Shown here one piece after another: positions 18,352 to 27,052 of a stretch of DNA of 30,539 bases. The stretch's first letter is position 1; every line of letters begins with the position of its first letter. The translations under genes were made by a program, and so were the position numbers. This stretch comes from Chara braunii. Taxonomy: Eukaryota > Streptophyta > Charophyceae > Charales > Characeae. Location: assembly GCA_003427395.1 (NCBI GenBank), contig BFEA01000064.1, forward strand, positions 1,843,925 through 1,874,463. Direction: 5' to 3'. The notes under the pieces were generated by a model that saw nothing but the letters and a program-made list of their open reading frames with translations, made no database searches and was not told where the DNA came from.

Positions 18352-18906
18352 CTAGGTAGCAAATCCAGATATCCGGCAGACCAATTTTATCTGGAATTTT
18401 CAATCTGGATGAATTTTCCGGATTAATTCCGGATATGGAAAATCCGGCCTTGCGCAAAATAGTTTTTTTGCCAAAAAATCAAAAAATCAAAAAAATCTAA
18501 AAAAAACATATGTTATTCATATGAATGATACGAACAACATTTGGCTTGAGGTTATCTTTGATATCTCAACAGATATAAAGATAAAAAATAAAACAGACAA
18601 AAAAAATAATATTTAGATAAAAAATTATAGAATCATTAGAATGAATTAAGCATCCCCCCTCTAAACCCCTTTATGCCCTATTTTACCCCCTTTGAACCCT
18701 TCAATGCCCTATCAAGCTTTTCATGAAATAGGAATGTAGTTCTATTGTATTTTGCATGCGCAATATCATTTTTTTTTATTTTTTTTTTTTTTTGCTTTTT
18801 TTTGGCCTTTTTTTTAATCATCCGGATTTCCGGATGATCCTATTCCCCGATCATCTGGCCAGATAATCCGACCAGATTATCCGGCCAGATAACCCATGCT
18901 ACTTAG
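18352..18906. mobile_element. Foldback element FB-2 (in gypsy leader)
   Basis: Terminal inverted repeats are CTAGGTAGCA (18,352-18,361) and TGCTACTTAG (18,897-18,906). Subterminal regions are strings of hairpins built on the word ATCCGG: 18,369-18,376/18,429-18,436; 18,817-18,825/18,830-18,838; palindrome ATCTGGCCAGAT at 18,853-18,864; and a 14-bp stem 18,855-18,868/18,875-18,888 with one mismatch. The inner parts are a GTTTTTTTGCC-A-run on the left and a T-run-GGCC on the right. There is no coding capacity. The layout is shared with FB-1. Confidence 0.65.
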
Positions 18907-18929
18907 TTATTTTCCCTGTGTCACTTAAG

Positions 18930-19443
18930 ATGTCTGACAGACGTGGCAATGAAAGAAGAAATGACATCATAGAATTGGCCAAGACAATTCAATAATCGAA
19001 CACGCAACGGGATCAACTTCTAAAAGCGGAAGTACCTTTGTTTGACGACAACAACGCATCTGGTTGGGTTGAGAAGTTTGAACAATTAGCAAGTTGTCGG
19101 GAATGGACAAATGCAGATATGTTACAGAAGGTGAAACGATATTGCAAGGTAGAATATAAGGAGGAGTTGATGACCTTGGTGCGTGCGTCAAAGGACTGGG
19201 CTGAATTTAAAAGAAAAGTTATTGGATAAATATCAGTTGGGAGATCAACTGTTGGATTTCGCTGATCTCCGAAAAATTGCCCGGCGAAAATTTGGATCAA
19301 CCAGGCAATTCCTAACGGAATTCGAAAGGGTTGCTCGATTGATACCAGATTTGCCAGATAAGGACAAATGCCTTATCTTTCTGGACAACTTCTCAGAGGT
19401 TGAGCAAAGAGAGTTGATGAAGGATACGCAGGAGAAATATGAT
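18930..19443 (+). pseudogene. gag: gypsy gag, N-terminal/capsid part
   Basis: The ATG at 18,930 opens MSDRRGNERRNDIIELAKTI, which meets a stop after 16 more bases. The same frame continues with AEVPLFDDNNASGWVEKFEQ, the capsid-type 'P.F.G.n...W...fe' pattern, then ends at a shift near 19,228. The next frame carries KYQLGDQLLDFADLRKIARR and FLTEFERVARLIPDLPDKDK, typical of the retrotransposon gag helix bundle, to 19,443 where FB-1 interrupts it. It packages element RNA into virus-like particles when intact; here it is broken. Confidence 0.75.
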
Positions 19444-19447
19444 TGAA

Positions 19448-20201
19448 CCTATGTTACCAGCTGTCCGATGGGGAGACGTCTCCGGGAGACGGTCAGGGGG
19501 AAGTTGTCCGGAAAATCGGACAATTGTTTTTTTGCCAAAAAAAAAACGAAAAAAAAAACCAAACGGGGGGGGTCTGCGCACCACTAGGGGACCCCCCCAA
19601 AAAAAATTCAGGTTGTTCTGAGCAAAAGGAAAAAACAAATCAGATACGGTGGGGGAGGTGTGATGATGATCCTTCCCGACATCTGTGTGTGTTTCCCCAG
19701 GGAAAAACACACATAGATGCACTCTCTACACACACAAACACAGGCTATTCTGAGCAAAAACATTCAATACCACACACAGATGCACTCTCTACACACACAA
19801 ACATCTCCCTGTCTGTGTGTGATGAGAGTGTCTGTGTGTGTAAAGAGTGCATCTCTACTTTTTCCCTGGGAGATGTATGTGTGTGTAGAGTGCATCTCTA
19901 CTTTTTCCCTTGGAGATGTCTGTGTGTGTTTCACCCTGAAAATTTTTCCCGAGGGAAACACACACAGATGCACTCTCTACATACACAGACATCTCCCTGT
20001 TTGTGATTTTGCTAAGAACAACCAGTTTATTTTTCTGCATAACATAGTTATTTTTCGGAATTTTTTGAGGTAGTGTTTTTTTTTTTTTTTTGGCCATTCG
20101 GGTTTCGGACAGACTGTCCGGGGGGGACGTCCGACCAGTTGTCCGATCGAACAACCCTGGACGGTCAGGGGGGTTTTGGACGTCCGATCTGGTAACCTAG
20201 G
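19448..20201. mobile_element. Foldback element FB-1 (inside gag)
   Basis: Terminal inverted repeats are CCTATGTTACCAG (19,448-19,460) and CTGGTAACCTAGG (20,189-20,201). Subterminal hairpins use the word GTCCG: CGTCTC/GAGACG (19,477-19,491), TTGTCCG/CGGACAA (19,504-19,523) and CGGACAG/CTGTCCG (20,106-20,120). Inner inverted arms GGTTGTTCTGAGCAAAA (19,611-19,627) and its complement (20,007-20,023) enclose five copies of AGATGCACTCT-CTACAC, three direct and two inverted, so the core folds back on itself. gag reading resumes after it. There is no coding capacity. It is the second member of the FB-2 family by layout. Confidence 0.7.
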
Positions 20202-20239
20202 ATTGACCAAAAATAAAAGCCATTTTTTTGTCAGGATGC

Positions 20240-21060
20240 TTTAGAAATTATTAAAGCAACACAAGGAAGATCGTGAAAAGGAGGATGTCAGTAAAGATAA
20301 GGATTGCGAAGTCTTCAAAACCCTGTCAGAAATGAAGGAAATGATGGCTGATCTGCGCGGAGAACGTTTGAAGCTGGAATTAATGATGGTTAAGGCAAAA
20401 GGAAGCAAGAGGAAAGGGAAATACGTTTCTCTTGAAAGCAGCGAAAGTGAAAGTGAAGAGGAAGAACCTCCGAAAAAATTGACGAAAGCTGAAAGAAAAA
20501 CCTTAAATCAGATTCGAGGAGGCCAGGGAACTTCCAAGAAACAGGGAAAGAATGAGGGCAATGGTGGAAATGACCAAAATAGCCAAGTGCAACCAGAGCA
20601 ATCCCAGCTCAGGCCAAGTCAGCAACAACCTGAAGGAGGTCGGGGACGAGGCTGACGAAATTCTGGGGGACGAGGAAATTGGGCGAAAGACTTCACATGT
20701 AAGTACTGTGATCACAAGAGACCAATTATGCGATTTTGTTAGATCCTTGCCAAGGATTAGGCTGACGGGATCGTATTTACTACTATTCGCCATGAGGTCT
20801 TCGATTTCAAAGGAAATTTCATCGACCCCAACATCGAGGGACGAATGAGACGCAACCTACCGACCACTTTTAGGATGGCCTCGCCTGAAGAGGAAAAGTC
20901 TTTCCAATTAGAAGAGGCATTTCAATATTTGTAGATTGATGATCCTGAAATATAATTGGGAGAGTTGACGAAACAAGGAGAGACACTTATTCAGAGAACG
21001 AAGAAAGTTATGAAGAAAATGAGACAATGCCGAGACGCGATTTATGCCTCGACATGAATG
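20240..21060 (+). pseudogene. gag: gypsy gag, C-terminal part with zinc knuckle
   Basis: After FB-1, a long frame reads DALEIIKATQ-like text and then a coil (MKEMMADLRGERLKLELMM). A serine/glutamate-rich patch, a G/Q/N-rich linker ending GGRGRG, and finally CKYCDHKRPIMRFC at about 20,697-20,740 follow, a degenerate CCHC-type knuckle. Stops occur after GGRGRG and after the knuckle, but the frame stays protein-like (GNFIDPNIEGRMRRNLPTTF) to about 21,050. The knuckle would bind element RNA. The downstream part may be the gag-protease linker of this lineage. Confidence 0.65.
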
Positions 21061-21119
21061 AGGAATGACCATGCCTTCCTAATGTATATCGATTGTGGAT
21101 GAGATAGGTCAGACAATAC

Positions 21120-21500
21120 TCCTTCTGTGGCACCAAAATCTTCGCATGGTCCAAGACCCATGACTGCTACTTTGATGTCACGACCAGTCTTCAAGCGAAT
21201 GACCCCGACAATTGTACCACAGGCACGAAGGACCCGGAGAGCACTTAGTAAGAAGACAACAGCAAAGGGAGGATCCAAGGAACCAGTCGAAGAAGTCCTT
21301 ATTCCAGATGAAGAGGAAAGCGACTCAGAGAAAAAAGATGAAAGATTGCGTGCCGAAGATGAATGACAAGCGAAGCAGCGTGCTTCTGAGCGTGATACTG
21401 AGAAAGAGAAATAAGTTGTTGAGGAGGAGGAACCTCGACGAAAGAAGAACGTCTATACAATCCCTATTGAAAAAGGGATTGATATTGAACAGATTGTTGA
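21120..21500 (+). pseudogene. gypsy gag-protease linker
   Basis: Acidic and lysine-rich text (PDEEESDSEKKDERL) continues, after a stop near 21,364, into EEEEPRRKKNVYTIPIEKGI and DIEQIVDRSLESQ. The latter resembles the 'YTIPIE.GID.E...D..L' segment that precedes protease in some plant-lineage gypsy polyproteins. It connects in frame to the protease at about 21,508. Confidence 0.55.
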
Positions 21501-21507
21501 TCGTAGC

Positions 21508-21975
21508 TTGGAGAGTCAGCGTGACTTAGTCACGCTGAAGGAGTTTTTGGCAGCATCTCCAAAAATCCGCGGCGAACTTAAGCAACGATTGACACCGAGG
21601 AAGGTAATGACTGTCAAAATTGGAGATATTATTCTATCAGAAACCATTTGGGCACCTGCAGGAAAAAAAATGGATTGGCGATGTGTTTCTACTAGGCTTC
21701 TAAAAGTACACGTTGGGCAAGGTGAGTTCTCTGCTCTTGTTGATGATGGTGCTGAGATGAATATTATACGAGAGAGAGAAACAATTGAGGCAGGGATTCA
21801 TATCAATCGATCCGATACTGGATTCCTAGTAGGAGCGAGCGGATCAACTCCCTTCTGTGACACAGCCATTGATGTTACAATCACGGTAGGAAAGGTAAAA
21901 GCTCGAAGCTACTTTTATGTTTTATCCAAAGTTGAGCACGAGGTATTACTGGGTAGATCGTTTTGTGCCGAATAG
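21508..21975 (+). pseudogene. gypsy aspartic protease, active site altered
   Basis: The retropepsin fold is recognised by LVDDGAEMNII (about 21,738-21,770) and the C-terminal VLLGRSF before the stop. Family members have D-(S/T)-G at the catalytic turn. Here the middle residue is aspartate (D-D-G), which should impair catalysis. The N-terminal part LKEFLAASPKIRGELKQRL is the usual pre-protease helix. The protein would cleave Gag-Pol. A stop at 21,973 separates it from the RT region. Confidence 0.75.
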
Positions 21976-22400
21976 AGAGCATTATCATCAATAAACATGA
22001 TGACTCAATGTTTGTCGCCCTGTGTGACCCTGTATGTGGATATTATGAAGTAAGGAAATGTGAAAACACATGGCCAACAAATTCCAGGAATCGGCTTAAT
22101 CAAGGATCCTACTCTTTCTCAGGATCTGAAAGGCTAAGGAGGGAGAAATAGTCGTTTGATGGTTACGAAGAGCCAAGGGAATTTTTTATTGCCTTGCCCA
22201 AAATATTGCAGACAATAGATTTTCTTTCGACAGAATCCTCGGTTGATCGGGGATTGGTTCAAACATTAGCTGATGTGATATCTGATGTGGGAGGAGCGGG
22301 GAATATGACTTTAACGTATCGACTGGACGCACCCCCAAAAACAAGCACGCTGGTTACTCCTACATCCAAGGAGGGTCCTTTTTTAGAGGACGGAGTTGGC
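21976..22400 (+). pseudogene. gypsy PR-RT spacer, heavily stopped
   Basis: Frames are short and full of stops. The position matches the variable linker between protease and RT in gypsy polyproteins. Nothing specific is recognised. Confidence 0.4.
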
Positions 22401-23536
22401 CACGGGATCGAAGCGCAAACATAAGAACGTAGGAGTAAAAGCGCAGCTTGTGCCTGTCTTGATCACCCAGGACCAAAAAGTTTATTACAAAGAGGAGAGA
22501 GAGTGGATCAGGACAATGAAGATAAAGGCAGAAGAGGGACCGTGTCGATTAATGGAAGATAGAATCAAGGAAATTATCATTGGAGATGATAAATTTCTTA
22601 CTAAGGCAGAGACCGATTTCCTCGTTAATACTTTAAAGAACATACATCTGACATATGCCTTTCACGATAATGAACGGGGAAGATTGAATGTTGATATGAT
22701 TTCAATGATCAGGATACATACAGTACCACATGAGCCATGAAACGTAAGAGGTCCGCGGTATCCGAATCCAGATGATCACCGAAAAGTGATTGAGTATCTG
22801 AACGGGAAGATCCAGACAAAAGTAGCGGATTATTCTCATGGACCATATGCATCTCCTTGGTTCTATTTTATTAAACGAAACAGCTTCCTCAGATGAGTCA
22901 AAGATCTGCAAAGGTTAAATGCAGTGACGGTTCGAGATGCAGGTGAACTTCCACATGCAGACCTACTGTCAGAATCATGTGCAGGTAGGTCCATTATCAC
23001 ATTGATTGATTTGTATTTAGGTTACGATCAATTCCTTTTGTATACAACAGACATACCAATTACGGCAATGCATACGCCTAGAGGATTGATTCATATGTGT
23101 TCAATACCTCAAGGTTGGACAAATACCATCGCTATTGTACAACGATATATGATGAGGGTCATGCAACCACTTTGTCCTGATGTGACCTCACCATGTATTG
23201 ATGATTTGGCTATTCTAGGACCTCGTGTGAAGGATGCAACAAAGGTGTTACTAAGCATTCGCAAGTTTGTCTGGGAACACATACGCGATGTGGAAAAGGT
23301 TATGCGAAAGCTCAAGGAATATTACCTCACAGCCAGCGGTGTCAAATCTAGACATTGCATGTGCGAAGCGACAATTTTGGGATTTTTATGTGATGAGAAG
23401 GGTTGTCGGCCAGTTGCAAAGAAGACAAATAAAATTTTGGAATGACCGACGCCTTTTAAATCTATCACGGATGTACAGAGCTTCCTTGGGACCTGTGGGT
23501 TTTGGCGCATCTTTATCCGAAGGCTCAACTTGGAAA
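22400..23536 (+). pseudogene. gypsy reverse transcriptase, cut before RNase H
   Basis: One frame, with stops near 22,738-22,745 and 22,894, reads FLTKAETDFLV, IHTVPHEPW, VADYSHGPYASPWFYFIKRN, DLQRLNAVTVRD, motif A IDLYLGYDQF with its Asp, TPRGLIHMCSIPQGWTN (motif B), and motif C CIDDLAI, where C replaces the usual Y/F but both Asp remain. It continues through ILGFLCDEKGCRPVAKKTNK to SITDVQSFLGTCGFWRIFIR, the gypsy connection block, and ends abruptly at about 23,536 where RNase H should begin. Confidence 0.85.
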
Positions 23537-23620
23537 TAATATCAAGCTGCCAGTTCTTATGCAAGTATAGATAAAGTATTTTCTATTTATACCCAGTTTA
23601 TATTTATGTGTATGTTTTTC

Positions 23621-23975
23621 AGGCTAAACCATTCAACTTAGAAACAATGCTTAGCATTAGACAAGAAATCCTCCCTAAAAAATAAACAAAAGACTGAACC
23701 ATTCAACTTAGAAACAATGTTCAGCCTATCCTCAAACCGTTCAAAGCATGAAGTTGGATTATTTAGTCTACCGTCAGTCAGAAATCCCAAAAGAAACAGA
23801 CGGACCAAGCCATTCACTTAGAAACAATGCTTGGTCCTAGAGATCAGCCAGGCAAACCCTTAGAAATAAGCACAACAACCAGGCCATTCAACTTTGAAAC
23901 AATGCCGGATACTTAAGAAATCAGTCAAATAAACATAGCCCTGGATCATTTAACTTAGAAACAATACCCATTCCT
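23621..23975. repeat. Five hairpin units with conserved loop and changing stems
   Basis: Units at 23,623-23,655, 23,694-23,724, 23,802-23,837, 23,879-23,910 and 23,941-23,975 share the core CATTCAACTTAGAAACAATG or close variants. The flanks differ from unit to unit but pair with each other: GCTAA/TTAGC; CTGAA/TTCAG; GGACCAAGC/GCTTGGTCC (9 bp perfect); and weaker CCAGGC/GCCGG and TGG/CCA in units 4 and 5. A-T, G-C and T-A, C-G exchanges at the same stem positions are true compensatory changes. Spacers also share AAATCAGTCAAA-like text. No coding frame covers the array. Confidence 0.8.
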
Positions 23976-24183
23976 TGGTTTTCCCAGTCAAACGCATGCA
24001 AACTGCCTTCCTCCCACCTTCTCCCAATTCATCCCTTAGTCTGCTTTCAGTCAAAAGTAAAGAAGAAACTTAAACTTGTCACACATATTCCTTCTCTTCA
24101 GTCTGATTGAGTCCTGAAAAGAAAGCAAAAGTCATAGGGAAACACATGCATACAATCAGTCAATCTAAGAGGAAATAATTAAA

Positions 24184-24520
24184 CAGGGTTACAGTGGGGT
24201 CATACAGACAGAAAGAGATATGTCTGATAGTTCCCTGCCTCCAGAACCTCGCCTAGGTTCCGACAGAGCTCCCACAATCGGTGGGTGGACTCCCCACATA
24301 GTTTTACTGCGGTCCTATGGGTTGCAATCCCGCCTGCCACCTTCCTCTCAGAACCAATAGACTAGACTTAGAGTTAGAAGGGCAGAAGAAGAGACATTAA
24401 GACCCTCAGATACAAGAGAGGTGCTCTCAAACTCGCACGAGAGGGCCTTGGCACCTTCATGCGTCTGAGGGCCCCGCAATGGTGACCAACAAAACAACAA
24501 TAGCTTGGTCAACGTGAAAT
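24184..24520. repeat. Nested stem-loop block downstream of the hairpin family
   Basis: Stems: CAGGG/CCCTG (24,184-24,188/24,233-24,237) enclosing CAGACA/TGTCTG (24,205-24,210/24,221-24,226); GAACCT/AGGTTC (24,244-24,249/24,255-24,260); CCCAC/GTGGG (24,271-24,275/24,281-24,285). A three-tier domain follows: CCCTCAGA/TCTGAGGG (24,403-24,410/24,464-24,471), then AGGTGC/GCACCT, then CTCTC/GAGAG. TGACCAA/TTGGTCA (24,483-24,489/24,505-24,511) ends the block. The nesting looks like an RNA secondary-structure domain. No known RNA family is recognised. Confidence 0.6.
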
Positions 24521-24838
24521 CAAAATCGCTTGTTGTTGATCTTCTTGACGACCTTAACTTATAGCAATAATCCCCTTCAACAACTCAATCCCTCCACCGA
24601 ACTCCCAATCCCAAACTATGTCAGCTATGGAAGAGCTTACAATCTTCACGACAAACCTCCAACTAGTTTCATCGGCATAATGAGCAATGCACTGGATAGC
24701 AGACGGAACTGCAGTTCTTGTGGCAAAACTCAACAGTGGGCACCGCAAAGTATACCCTATGTCATTCAGTGGTGCTCATAGCAACCCATAACACTGTTCT
24801 GTCAAATAAGCGTTGAGATAGAATCTCCGGAGAAAGAC
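24521..24838. other. No gene recognised
   Basis: Two overlapping frames of 64-83 codons on opposite strands are open but carry no motif. Nothing else is supported. Confidence 0.35.
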
Positions 24839-25290
24839 TCTACTGGTTCTGCCAGCCAGCTCATGCGGCAAACTGTGGTGAACACAGCGGTCGCAGTTGT
24901 AGAGTTCCGCGACACACAAGGAATAGCCGTCCGCATTGTCAGCCCCTACGGCTGCACCAACAATAGCTCAGTATGTGGTAGCTTAGTAGCCAACTGCTCC
25001 ACGATCAACGACATACCCCCCCCGTGCCTCGTACCCAACCTTCAAACTCACATGGTCGCTGAGTTGGCCAGGTCCAATCAGTCGGGAGACGAAAGGTGAA
25101 GGTGATCACGACAGTAGGAATACGGTCCCGTAGATTTGAGGATGGGCAATACGATCGAAGAGATCGTATTGCTACCATTGCGAAGTGCGTAACAAAGATG
25201 GAAGTCACTCGGGTAGGTGCTACGACCGCCACGATTCTACAGCGGAGGATGTGCCGGGCGCGCAGGAACTGGTTTGCTGAGCCTATCTAG
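24839..25290 (+). pseudogene. Possible second gag fragment with zinc knuckle
   Basis: A frame of 78 codons (24,863-25,099) of unknown type is followed, in shifted frames, by SRRFEDGQYDRRDR (about 25,127-25,167). After a one-base shift comes YCYHCEVRNKDGSHSGRC (about 25,167-25,220), a plausible CxxC..H..C zinc knuckle after an RG/RD-rich stretch, as at the end of many gag proteins. A perfect 10-bp inverted repeat (25,147-25,156/25,162-25,171) spans the shift. It lies 1.6 kb beyond the truncated gypsy element in the same orientation and is not a duplicate of its gag. Assignment is tentative. Confidence 0.35.
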
Positions 25291-26057
25291 TGTCAGCGGG
25301 CCTGAGCGGGCAAACGACCATCTACGGAAAGAAGACTATCATGGGGAATGATGATCCAAGCGATCAAAATTGTGCTGCTGATAACGGATATGACGACGGT
25401 TATTACCATAACAACCGAAAGATATTGCTATTGCGCTTGCTGAGCCTCCTACACTTATCCTGAACCTTTTTATTTTTATTTTACAAGGTTAATGAATCTA
25501 CCGCAAAAAAATCGGATAGATTCATCCCATTATATACTGGTAATTCCCAACACCCCGCTGTCTATACTGCGCAGTCCTTTTTCTCCATAGCCCCTAACCC
25601 AATAATCTTTTAGCAAAACTAACTTTACTAACAGAATCGCCCTAGCCCAAACCTCATGATCCTTTTTTTTCCTCGCTTTAATCCGTTAAGTAACGGGGGA
25701 AATCCGTATCTTCTCCCTCTCTTCGCTGCCTTCCCCGACACTCTTCGCGCACGCTTTTTTCTACTAACCTTCTTTTCTACTAATCCATCACCAAATCCAA
25801 TACTACAGTTGCGCTCGCACGGGGCTGAAACCTCGAAATCAGCTTTTCTAAAGTCACCCTTCAGACGAGCGAGGGTCGTCCTTCTCCCTCCCTTCACCGT
25901 GCTCCTCCATCACTTATGTCCCTGACTGTGTTCGGTCTGAAAACTCGCCTCGATCCATTCTCCCTTCTTGCTCGCCCCCGCGACCGTCTTCCTCACTTCT
26001 TTGGCTGAGTGCACCACCCGATGGTAGCGGACCTCGCAGCGACCGATCTCCGCTTAA
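25291..26057. other. No gene recognised
   Basis: Both strands have an open 89-codon frame (25,628-25,925), neither with recognisable content. The minus frame is Arg/Lys-rich. A bulged hairpin ATGAATCTA-CCG / CGGATAGATTCAT with an A-rich loop lies at 25,492-25,525. The right part adjoins minus-strand 28S pieces and may hold further unrecognised rRNA-derived sequence. Confidence 0.35.
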
Positions 26058-26122
26058 TATCTCTAACTACCCCGAGGGACTTTAGGAAGGAAATAGCTGC
26101 CAGGACTGCTCGATAAGTCTAC
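26058..26122 (-). pseudogene. 28S rRNA piece 3 (domain II, partial)
   Basis: Read on the minus strand, ACTTATCGAGCAGTCCTGGC then AGCTATTTCCTTCC and CCCTCGGGGTAGTTAG aligns with the 28S segment ACTAATCGAACCGTCTAGTA / AGCTGGTTCCCTCC / CCCTCAGGATAGCTGG. It directly follows piece 2, which carries its own copy of the same segment, so this helix region is duplicated here. Confidence 0.5.
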
Positions 26123-26255
26123 CGCCTTTGAGAAAACTTCAAAGGGAAAACCGGTTAACAATCGATCCTACAAGTTCTTCACCTCTTTACCCAAGTCCGA
26201 CAAACAACTAGCCCATCAGTACCGCTACGGCCTCGGCCACAGTGCCCAGTGCCAC
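26119..26255 (-). pseudogene. 28S rRNA piece 2 (domain II, partial)
   Basis: The minus strand contains GTAGCGGTACTGATGGGC, GTTTGTCGGACTTGGGTAAA, GAGGTGAAGAACTTG and GGTTTTCCCTTTGAAGTTTT. These parallel the 28S sequence GAAGCGATACTGACGTGC, GTTCGTCTGACTTGGGTATA, GGGGCGAAAGACTAA and GGTTCCCTCCGAAGTTTC. Identity is roughly 70% by eye with small indels. It overlaps in content with pieces 1 and 3, so it is not a collinear continuation. Confidence 0.6.
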
Positions 26256-26305
26256 TCCGCCCGATAGTACTGCGCGCGGACTCGGTTCATCTCTAAAGTT
26301 AGGTT

Positions 26306-26407
26306 AAAAAAAGCGCAACTTACTATGTGCAAGTCACCCTTGAGCACAGGCTGCGCTAATCTTCTCTGCACCGTTCCAATTTTAACGGATGTCCCGAAGG
26401 ACGAACA
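26306..26407 (-). pseudogene. U6: U6 snRNA-like copy, full length
   Basis: On the minus strand: CGTCCTTCGGGACATCCG (5' stem-loop), TTAAAATTGGAACGGTGC, AGAGAAGATTAGC, a diverged internal stem-loop with CTCAAGGGTGAC, and a terminal T7 run at 26,312-26,306. This follows the U6 order over about 102 nt. The ACAGAGA box reads GCAGAGA (first A changed), the AGC triad is kept, and the 3' third is heavily altered. No TATA box is visible about 30 bp upstream on the minus strand. It sits between 28S pieces in the same orientation. I call it a retropseudogene or chimeric retrocopy. Confidence 0.7.
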
Positions 26408-26563
26408 CCAGTCCCACTTACATGACTGCAGAAGCTCAGATCCGAACCCGGATCTGCATTGCTGCTGTTCACGGTTGTACAGGCTGAACCTGACCTGGTT
26501 AACACAACCGTCGACACCTAACTCAGGCTCCCTGGTTACAACGATCCGTGCCCCACGGCCTTC

Positions 26564-26750
26564 CCATGTATTTCGTCCGCATACCCAAGTCTAACGAGCG
26601 ATCTATACGTCAGAATCGTTGTAGGTCCCCGCCAGAGTTTCCCTGACTTTGCCTTACTCACGCATAGTCCACCATCCTTTTGGGTCCCAGTGGTCACGTT
26701 CTCACCCGGACCTCCTTCGACGGATCACGGTTGGCCGACGACGTACTCAC
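26564..26750 (-). pseudogene. 28S rRNA piece 1 (domain II)
   Basis: The minus strand reads GGACCCAAAAGGATGGTGGA, CTATGCGTGAGTAAGGC, GGAAACTCTGGCGGGGACC, CGATTCTGACGTATAGATCG and TTAGACTTGGGTATGC, clearly the plant/eukaryote 28S segment GGACCCGAAAGATGGTGAA / CTATGCCTGAGCGAGGC / GGAAACTCTGGTGGAGGC / CGATACTGACGTGCAAATCG / CTGACTTGGGTATAG at about 80% identity by eye. Alignment weakens upstream (to about 26,830). Divergence in universally conserved positions marks it as a pseudogene. Confidence 0.7.
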
Positions 26751-26960
26751 AGGGGCATATGCCACTCAGGTCCTTCCGCCTTGAGAGTTAATCACCCACC
26801 GGTTTCGGTGTCGCGCTTGGTTCCAAAAGAATAAAAACGCAATAATAATAATAATCACAAAATAAATAAAACGAAATAATAGCTCTGGAAAATAAATCTT
26901 ATCGCCATAAGACAAGGAAAGAGAACTGACCCTGTGATGACCAAAACCATGGGGGATAGC

Positions 26961-27052
26961 CTCGCCGGGCCCTCAACCCCACGGCTGCTCGCCGGGCCCT
27001 CAACCCCACGGCTCCTCGTCGGGCCCTCAACCCCGCGGCTCCTCGCCGCTCC
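26961..27052. repeat. 27-bp minisatellite, 3.4 copies
   Basis: Units with consensus CTCGCCGGGCCCTCAACCCC plus ACGGCTC start at 26,961, 26,988 and 27,015, with a partial copy at 27,042. On the minus strand this gives a nine-residue repeat (SRGVEGPAR-like) in a 94-codon open frame (26,855-27,139), but there is no other sign of a gene. Confidence 0.85.

Larger units (their letters stand above)
18156..23536 (+). mobile_element. Ty3/gypsy retrotransposon, truncated, twice invaded
   Basis: Internal region in order: primer-binding site, gag (18,930-21,060, split by an insertion), protease (about 21,500-21,975) and reverse transcriptase (about 22,400-23,536). Homology stops abruptly inside the post-RT connection block that normally precedes RNase H. 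RNase H, integrase and the 3' LTR are missing from the window. Stops and frameshifts occur throughout. Two foldback elements sit in the leader and in gag. The gene order (PR-RT, no integrase before RT) fits gypsy, not copia. Confidence 0.85.

Noticed and set aside
23621-23975. CRISPR array
   Set aside because: The repeats are interspersed at 60-115 bp, the repeat flanks covary with each other, spacers are not uniform, and the context is eukaryotic transposon DNA.
25628-25925. Overlapping 89-codon frames on both strands
   Set aside because: Neither has a domain or sensible composition bias, and the neighbourhood is rRNA-derived.
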